From M3007 sp046160345 (GTDB lineage: Bacteria > Bacteroidota > Bacteroidia > Chitinophagales > Saprospiraceae): a stretch of 43,240 bases of DNA. The stretch covers positions 1 through 43,240 of the forward strand of contig JBJXGO010000161.1 in the NCBI GenBank assembly GCA_046160345.1, in the 5' to 3' direction. Under the pieces are notes generated by a model. The model made no database searches and was not told the DNA's origin. It worked only from the letters and a program-made list of their open reading frames with translations. Below are positions 33,875 to 40,300 of this stretch, piece by piece. A program made the position numbers and the translations under genes. Every line of letters starts with the position of its first letter. Positions within the stretch are counted from its first letter, which is position 1.

Positions 33875-36148
33875 ATGGCCTCGACGATATTCGACCTTAA
33901 AATGCTAAAGGCGTTTTACGCCGCTTACCCCGCCCGTGTAGATGCAGCCAAAGCCAAACTGAAACGCCCCCTCACCCTTTCCGAAAAAATCCTTTTTGCA
34001 CACCTTCATCAGGATAACCCTCTGACCGACTACAAACGCGGCGGCGATTATGTGTTTTTTCAAGTGGACCGGGTGGCAATGCAAGACGCTACGGCACAAA
34101 TGGCCCTGCTGCAATTTATGACTTGCGGGCGAAAAAAAGTTGCCGTACCCAGTACCGTTCATTGCGATCATCTTATAACAGCGGAAGTAGGCGCGGCAAA
34201 GGATATGATCGTGGCCCTGGATAAAAACAAAGAAGTTTTTGATTTTTTAAGCACGGTTTCGCAGAAATATGGTATCGGATTTTGGAAGCCAGGAGCGGGC
34301 ATTATCCACCAAATTGTACTAGAAAACTATGCATTCCCTGGAGGCATGATGATCGGTACGGACTCCCATACCGTTAACGCAGGTGGTCTCGGCATGGTTG
34401 CGATCGGCGTAGGCGGCGCCGATGCCGTGGACGCTATGAGCGGCATGGCCTGGGAACTTCAGATGCCCAAACTCATCGGGGTGAAACTTACCGGAAAATT
34501 GCGCGGATGGTCCTCTCCCAAAGACGTGATTTTGAAAGTAGCCGGTATCCTTACTGTAAAAGGGGGAACAGGAGCCATAGTCGAATATTTTGGCCCCGGT
34601 GCACAAAGCATGAGCGCTACGGGCAAAGGCACGATTTGCAATATGGGCGCAGAGATCGGCGCTACCACCTCGACTTTTGGCTATGACAAAACCATGGCTC
34701 GCTACCTCAAAGCCACAGGCCGCAGTAAGGTCGCTTCGATGTGCAACAAAGTGGCCGACTACCTCACCGGCGATGCAGCATGCTACGCCAACCCGGAAAA
34801 ATACTTCGACCAGGTAATTGAAATTGATTTGAGCAAACTCGAGCCGCATATCAACGGGCCATTTACGCCAGATTTGGCCTGGCCCTTGTCGAAGTTCGCC
34901 GCAGCCGTCAAAAAGAACAAATACCCGGCAAAACTCGAAGTTGGCCTTATCGGTTCTTGCACCAACTCCAGTTACGAAGACCTCACACGTGCGGCCTCGA
35001 TTGCACGGCAGGCTTACGAACAGGGCATCGAAGTAAAGTCAGAATTCACCATCACCCCTGGTTCGGAGCAAATTCGCTTCACTGCTGAACGCGACGGACT
35101 TTTGCGCGATTTTGAAAAAATTGGCGGTATGGTGCTTGCCAATGCCTGCGGCCCCTGCATCGGCCAATGGGCTCGGCATATTGACGATGAAAATCGCCCG
35201 AATTCGATCATGACCTCTTACAACCGCAATTTCTCCAAACGCAACGACGGCAACCCCAATACCCATGCCTTCGTCGCTTCTCCTGAAATTGTGACCGCTT
35301 TTGCCATTGCGGGCGACTTGACTTTCAACCCTAAAAAAGGAACCCTGACCAACAAAAAGGGGGAACAAGTAAAATTAACTCCACCCAAAGGCATCGAACT
35401 GCCGAAAGCCGGGTTTGACGTTGGCGACGCCGGGTTTATTGCCCCGGCAAAAGGCGCCATCAAAATTGCTGTTGCCAAAGACAGCCAACGCCTGCAACTG
35501 CTCAAGCCCTTCAAGCCAATTACCAATGCTGAATTGAGTGATATGCGGGTACTCATCAAAGCCAAAGGCAAGTGTACTACCGACCATATTTCAATGGCCG
35601 GGCCATGGCTTAAGTACCGGGGGCACCTCGAAAATATTTCCAACAACTGCTACATCGGGGCTGAAAACGCTTTCAACGGAGAGCGAAACAAAGTATTGAA
35701 TACGGAGAAGGGGCAGTTTATGGAAGTTCCTGCTTCGGCGAGGTATTACCAGAAAAAAGACATTGGTACGATCATTTTTGGAGAAGAAAACCTTGGCGAA
35801 GGCAGCAGTCGCGAGCATGCCGCCATGGAACCGCGCTACCTCGGCGTAAAAGCCGTGGTGGTTAAGTCCTTTGCCCGTATCCACCAGACCAACCTGAAAA
35901 AACAGGGTATGCTGGCGCTTACCTTTGTCAACCATGCGGATTACGACAAGGTACGTCAGGACGACAAAGTAAGCATTCTCGGATTTGATAAATTTGCACC
36001 CGGCAAATCACTTCAAATTGTGCTTTCCCATTCAGATGGCAGCACCGACAAATTTGATGTGAATCACACCTATAATGATGCCCAGATCGAGTGGGTACAG
36101 TCGGGGAGTGCGCTGAACAAGATCCGGAAGGATTTTGGGGTGAAGTAG
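33875..36148 (+). CDS. Aconitate hydratase
   Basis: This 757-aa protein is a full-length aconitase of the mitochondrial-like type, interconverting citrate and isocitrate in the TCA cycle. The 4Fe-4S cysteines are present: C362 in GSCTNSSYED, and C425 and C428 in ACGPCIGQW. Other signatures are GTDSHTVNAGGLGMVAIGVGG, the active-site segment FNERN-like SYNRNFSKRNDGNP, and the C-terminal swivel domain with GEENLGEGSSREHAAMEPR. It is a stand-alone gene with its own -7 box and terminator. It is unrelated to the surface-protein genes around it. Confidence 0.97.
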   Translation: MASTIFDLKMLKAFYAAYPARVDAAKAKLKRPLTLSEKILFAHLHQDNPLTDYKRGGDYVFFQVDRVAMQDATAQMALLQFMTCGRKKVAVPSTVHCDHLITAEVGAAKDMIVALDKNKEVFDFLSTVSQKYGIGFWKPGAGIIHQIVLENYAFPGGMMIGTDSHTVNAGGLGMVAIGVGGADAVDAMSGMAWELQMPKLIGVKLTGKLRGWSSPKDVILKVAGILTVKGGTGAIVEYFGPGAQSMSATGKGTICNMGAEIGATTSTFGYDKTMARYLKATGRSKVASMCNKVADYLTGDAACYANPEKYFDQVIEIDLSKLEPHINGPFTPDLAWPLSKFAAAVKKNKYPAKLEVGLIGSCTNSSYEDLTRAASIARQAYEQGIEVKSEFTITPGSEQIRFTAERDGLLRDFEKIGGMVLANACGPCIGQWARHIDDENRPNSIMTSYNRNFSKRNDGNPNTHAFVASPEIVTAFAIAGDLTFNPKKGTLTNKKGEQVKLTPPKGIELPKAGFDVGDAGFIAPAKGAIKIAVAKDSQRLQLLKPFKPITNAELSDMRVLIKAKGKCTTDHISMAGPWLKYRGHLENISNNCYIGAENAFNGERNKVLNTEKGQFMEVPASARYYQKKDIGTIIFGEENLGEGSSREHAAMEPRYLGVKAVVVKSFARIHQTNLKKQGMLALTFVNHADYDKVRQDDKVSILGFDKFAPGKSLQIVLSHSDGSTDKFDVNHTYNDAQIEWVQSGSALNKIRKDFGVK

Positions 36149-36178
36149 GAAATCTCGGAACGCCAGTTCGATATACAT

Positions 36179-36221
36179 ACTGGCTGCTCGTGCATAGGAT
36201 GCGGGCAGCCAGTTTTTTCTT
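36179..36221 (+). terminator. Intrinsic terminator after the aconitase gene
   Basis: ACTGGCTGC (36179-36187) pairs with GCAGCCAGT (36205-36213); the 17-nt loop can pair further. Six T follow, beginning at the end of the stem. Confidence 0.75.
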
Positions 36222-36266
36222 TTGGAGGCAATCATGTTGGTTTGTTAGAGTCTCAGTTGTGTTGCG

Positions 36267-36307
36267 TTTTCTTCCTAGTTGACGCAGTGCGCCAACTAGG
36301 AAGAAAA
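36267..36307. repeat. Inverted repeat, 15-bp perfect arms
   Basis: TTTTCTTCCTAGTTG (36267-36281) and CAACTAGGAAGAAAA (36293-36307) flank an 11-nt loop that itself contains GCGCA/TGCGC-like sequence. It ends 10 bp before the first usable codon of the transposase, where a left-end hairpin of an IS200-type element could sit, but it could equally be an independent palindrome inserted there. Confidence 0.8.
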
Positions 36308-36317
36308 GCAATTAAAT

Positions 36318-36773
36318 TTGGAAAGCAAATCGCATTGTTCCGGTGTTTTTGCTGTAAAACACCGTCAAGCCCTGATTCAAAAATCATGGCAGGAACGCCT
36401 GCATGCGTATATCACAGGCATTGTCCAAAACCACGGGCACAAAATGCTGCAAATCAATTCCCAACCTGACCACATCCACATCTTGATTGGTTACCGGCCT
36501 TCCCAGCCGTTGCCAAAATTGGTGCAAGAGATAAAAACATCTTCCAACGAGTTTATCAATAACAACAAGTTGTCGTCATTCCAATTCGCATGGCAGATTG
36601 GGTACGCAGCATTTTCGTATAGCCGCTCACAAGTGCCCAATGTAGCAACATACATCGAACGCCAAGATGACCATCACTGCAAAAAATCATTCCGGGAAGA
36701 GTACCTCGAAATGTTGAAAAAAGCGGAAATTGAGTTTGAAGAAAAGTATTTGTTCGATTTTTGGAGGACGTAG
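36318..36773 (+). CDS. IS200/IS605-type Y1 transposase, N-terminus degraded
   Basis: This 151-codon frame matches the HUH tyrosine transposase TnpA: FAVKHRQALI, the HUH motif H52-I-H54 in DHIHILIG, and the catalytic Tyr probably Y112 in VATYIERQDDHH. The family normally begins MANTYTQ-like, with a strand leading into VFAVK. Here there is no ATG, only a TTG (36318), and the first residues (ESKSHCSG) do not fit; a stop lies just upstream at 36297. I therefore think the N-terminus is damaged and the gene may be inactive. No TnpB is adjacent. Three 26-bp REP-like repeats lie within 260 bp downstream, suggesting a REP-type relationship. Confidence 0.8.
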   Translation: MESKSHCSGVFAVKHRQALIQKSWQERLHAYITGIVQNHGHKMLQINSQPDHIHILIGYRPSQPLPKLVQEIKTSSNEFINNNKLSSFQFAWQIGYAAFSYSRSQVPNVATYIERQDDHHCKKSFREEYLEMLKKAEIEFEEKYLFDFWRT

Positions 36774-36831
36774 TAGAATGGGGATGATGTTTGTTTGTCT
36801 GGCAATAGGGCGCAATGCCAAGCCGTGGTGT

Positions 36832-36857
36832 GCTGCATAGCAGCTTAACGTCGGTAG
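36832..36857 (+). repeat. REP-like repeat, copy A
   Basis: It consists of a GCTGC-n3-GCAGC hairpin (36832-36844), two bases, then AACGTCGGTAG. It differs from the other copies in the 3-nt loop and in having TT in place of CC. Confidence 0.8.
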
Positions 36858-36955
36858 CAAAATAGCAGGAGAATGTGAGAAGGTTCGTAGCATCGGAAGA
36901 TGGCGCGACCGAGTTTCGGTGCTATGCACCTCCCCAAAATCCGCAACGACGATTT

Positions 36956-36981
36956 CTACCGACGTTGGGCTGCTACGCAGC
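36956..36981 (-). repeat. REP-like repeat, copy B (inverted)
   Basis: This is the reverse complement of the same 26-bp unit: CTACCGACGTT, GG, then the GCTGC-n3-GCAGC hairpin. With copy C it forms an inverted pair 25 bp apart. Confidence 0.8.
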
Positions 36982-37006
36982 GGAACCTTAGCTTGGGTTC
37001 CTGCTT

Positions 37007-37032
37007 GCTGCAAAGCAGCCCAACGTCGGTAG
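37007..37032 (+). repeat. REP-like repeat, copy C
   Basis: It is GCTGC-AAA-GCAGC, CC, AACGTCGGTAG. It matches copy B (in reverse complement) at all positions except the 3-nt hairpin loop. Confidence 0.8.
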
Positions 37033-37254
37033 AAAACCCCGAAAATGCGTTTCTACAAGCAAATAACTTTGACGTTTTTACGGAGCATTTCCTCCGATTT
37101 ATTAGTTATCAGCGCGAAATGCTGGGAGCGGAGGCTTTTGAAAAACCATTTCCATTCTAAGAATTTGATGGTTGAAGTGAATAATCGGATCTCATTAAAC
37201 GATCCAAATGTGACGCCTTTTTTCCTTAGGATGAAGCGAATTCGAGGATAAACA

Positions 37255-37262
37255 TATCTTTG
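37255..37262 (+). promoter_or_regulatory. -7 box TATCTTTG upstream of the SprB-type adhesin
   Basis: TATCTTTG is an exact match to TAnnTTTG, 87 bp before the ATG at 37350. No TTTG is found at the normal -33 distance. Confidence 0.4.
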
Positions 37263-37349
37263 TCGGATAAGCCCCCTTACCGGATTACTTATTATTGCTC
37301 AATGTAGTTCAAATACTATTTTGAATTACCACACAAAAACTGTTTTTTT

Positions 37350-40300
37350 ATGAAGGTTTTTACCTTTTTACCCGCCCTTATTCTGGCTATTTGTTGCTCC
37401 ACAATTTCAGCCAAACCTGTTCTTCCAAGCTTTTCCGTGTCTTCCGATGGGCTGGATGAAGTAGAGAATCATGGATACGGGGAGAACAACTCCGCTAACC
37501 ATGCGGAATTGGATAGCGCCACCATTTGCAAGGAAGCTTTGCTCTTTCCAACTTTGGACATCTTCCCCGATGTTTGTGGTCAGGGTATCGGGTCTATTGA
37601 CCTTACCCCCGACCCCGGCGGCCCTTACACTTATGAGTGGTCAAACGGCGAAACGACACAAGATATATCCGGCCTGACCCCAGGAACTTATTCTGTAACT
37701 ATTACAGACCCTAACGGTAACAAAGTATTTACTGCTGGAATGGTGGGGAGTGTACCTCCTATTTTCCCCCAGTCAATTACCGGGGTCGTCACAGGAAACA
37801 CCTTGTGTAATGGATCGGGAGACGGCACCATTGACGTAACGGTCACCCCGGTTATAGGCCCCTGGACCTATCTTTGGTCGAATGGCGAAACGACGCTGGA
37901 TATTGCCAACTTAGCGCCAGGCACCTATACTATTTCAGTCACATACGGGGTTACGTGTACAGCGACTGCTGAATTTACAGTCCCCAACCTTACAAATGCC
38001 CCTACACTAATCCCTCCAATTGGCGGATTCCCTGGAGATTTTTGTGAAACAAGTAATGGCTCTGCGGCCATACAGGCCTTGGGTGGAGCGCCACCTTATA
38101 CCTACTTGTGGTCAAATGGCGGTACTGATTTTACTATCAATAACCTGACCGCAGGTGAATATACCGTCACCGTAACTGGCACAAACGGTTGTAGCAATTC
38201 CTATACGGGAATGGTGAATGCGCTTACGCTTGCTGTAATGGCAGACTTATCTGTCATGATAAACAACACTACTTGTATCGGTGGCAATGGCAGCATTGAC
38301 ATTAATGTTACCCCTTTCGCCGCCGCACTAGTGGCCACTTATGAATGGTCAAATGGTGCTACCACACAGGACATTACCGGTTTGACCGGAGGATACCATA
38401 CTGTCATAGTCACGAGATTGGGCAACTGCAAAGACACTACAGATTTCTTGTTGTCAGATATTCCTCACTTACCCGTATTTAACCTGGTTAATACCAATGC
38501 CATTTGTGGATTGAGCACCGGTTCTGTGGTTTTAAATCTTCTTACAGGAGGTCCGGCGCTACCCAACACTTATCAATGGTCTAATGGCGAAACAACCCAA
38601 AGCTTAGCGAACATACCCCCTGGCGATTATTCTGTGACTGTTACCGGCAGTAACGGCTGTACTGCAACAGGTAGTGCCACCGTCCCGGACGTTCCCATAC
38701 CCATTGGACTTTCTGCCACCATAATAGATCAAACCTCTTGCGATACTACTTTGAATGGCTTAATCGCACTGACCATCAGCCCTCCCAACCTGCCCTTTGT
38801 CTGGTCGAACGGGGCCACCACCAAAACCATCAAAAACCTTACTCCAGGCAGCTATACGGTGACCGTCAGCGCTGGCGGCACCTGTGTCCGGGAAGAAACC
38901 TATGTTGTAAACGACCTACGTGATTTCCCAAACATCCCAGCCGTGCCATCGCCCAGCCTCTGTGGCCTGCCCAATGGGTCTATCAACATGACCATCACCG
39001 GGGGTGGACAGCCCTTCGAGGTTCTGTGGTCCACCGGCGACACCTCGCAGGACCTCAGCCAGCTCGTGGCCGACACCTTCTTCGTCACCGTAACCAACTC
39101 CGCAGGCTGCTCCTCTCAGAACGCCGCGATCGTTACCAATATCAACCCAGCAATCGACATAATTGGCAACTCAACCAACAATATTTCCTGTGCGCTGCCC
39201 ACCGGGTCAGTATTCCTCGACGTGGTGACCACCGATTCTTTGTTCCTCACTATCTGGTCAGACACCCTGCTGAATTACATGTGGTCTAGCGGCCATACCG
39301 CCGACAGCCTTTTCAATCTCAGTGCCGGAGACTACCTCGTTACTGTATCCTACGGGCCGGGCTGCATAGACCTCGACACCTTCGCAGTCGCCAACACGGC
39401 CTTCCCTCCCAGCTTGTCCACTTCTGCTACTGCCACCAACTGTGATTTCAGCAATGGCGCCGTTGACCTCAATGTGAGCGGCGGGACAGGGCCGTTTGGT
39501 TACCTGTGGTCGAACGCAGCCACTACCGAAGACCTTGTCAACCTGGCCCCAGGCACCTATTCTGTCACCGTTACGGGATTGAACAGTTGCACAGCGGTGA
39601 GTGCGGCGACCGTTTTGAACAACAACGTTGCGCTCAGCGTAAGCGGAACGCCCATTGAAAACAATTCATGCGCAGTTTCCAACGGCTCGCTCGATATTAG
39701 CGTGACGCCTTCTGGAGTCTATAACTATCTGTGGTCGAACACCGCCACGAGTGAAGACCTGAATAACCTTGGGGCTGGAACCTATACTGTCACGGTATCT
39801 TTAGGTACCTGCCTGTCCAGCAATTCGTTCACTATCCTCGATAATGCCGTGCCGCCCAACTTGTCGGCATCCGGCAACCCTGCCACTTGCAGTTTCAGCA
39901 ACGGCTCGGCAGACCTTAGCGTGAACGGCGGCATGCCGCCATATTCCTACTTTTGGTCGAATGCGGCAACTACTGAAGACCTCAGCAATCTGGCCCCCGG
40001 CAATTATTCCGTCACGGTTACAGGGGCAAACAGTTGTACCGCCGTGGGCTCGGCAAATGTGCTGAACAACAATATCGCGATAAACCTCAGCGCCGCGCCT
40101 CAGGGGAACACCTCTTGTACCAACTCTAATGGCAGCCTTGACCTAAGCGTTGCGCCGGCCGGGAGCTATATCTATCTGTGGTCGAACTCCGCCACCGACG
40201 AAGACCTCAGCAACCTCAGCTCGGGCAGCTACACGGTCACAGTAAGCCTCGGAAGCTGCCAGTCGTCCAGCACATTCGCCGTGGCCGACAACACCGCCGC

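Larger units (their letters stand above)
36774..37349. other. Intergenic region with REP-like repeats and upstream region of the adhesin
   Basis: This 576-bp stretch holds three copies of a 26-bp repeat (36832-36857, 36956-36981, 37007-37032) and a -7-like box at 37255-37262. The remaining sequence (37040-37250) has only short unrecognised frames. Confidence 0.6.

Noticed and set aside
36900..37160. Frame ending in a protein-like stretch (FLRFISYQREMLGAEAFEKPF)
   Set aside because: It begins within the REP-like repeats and has no recognised homology; at most an unidentifiable gene fragment.
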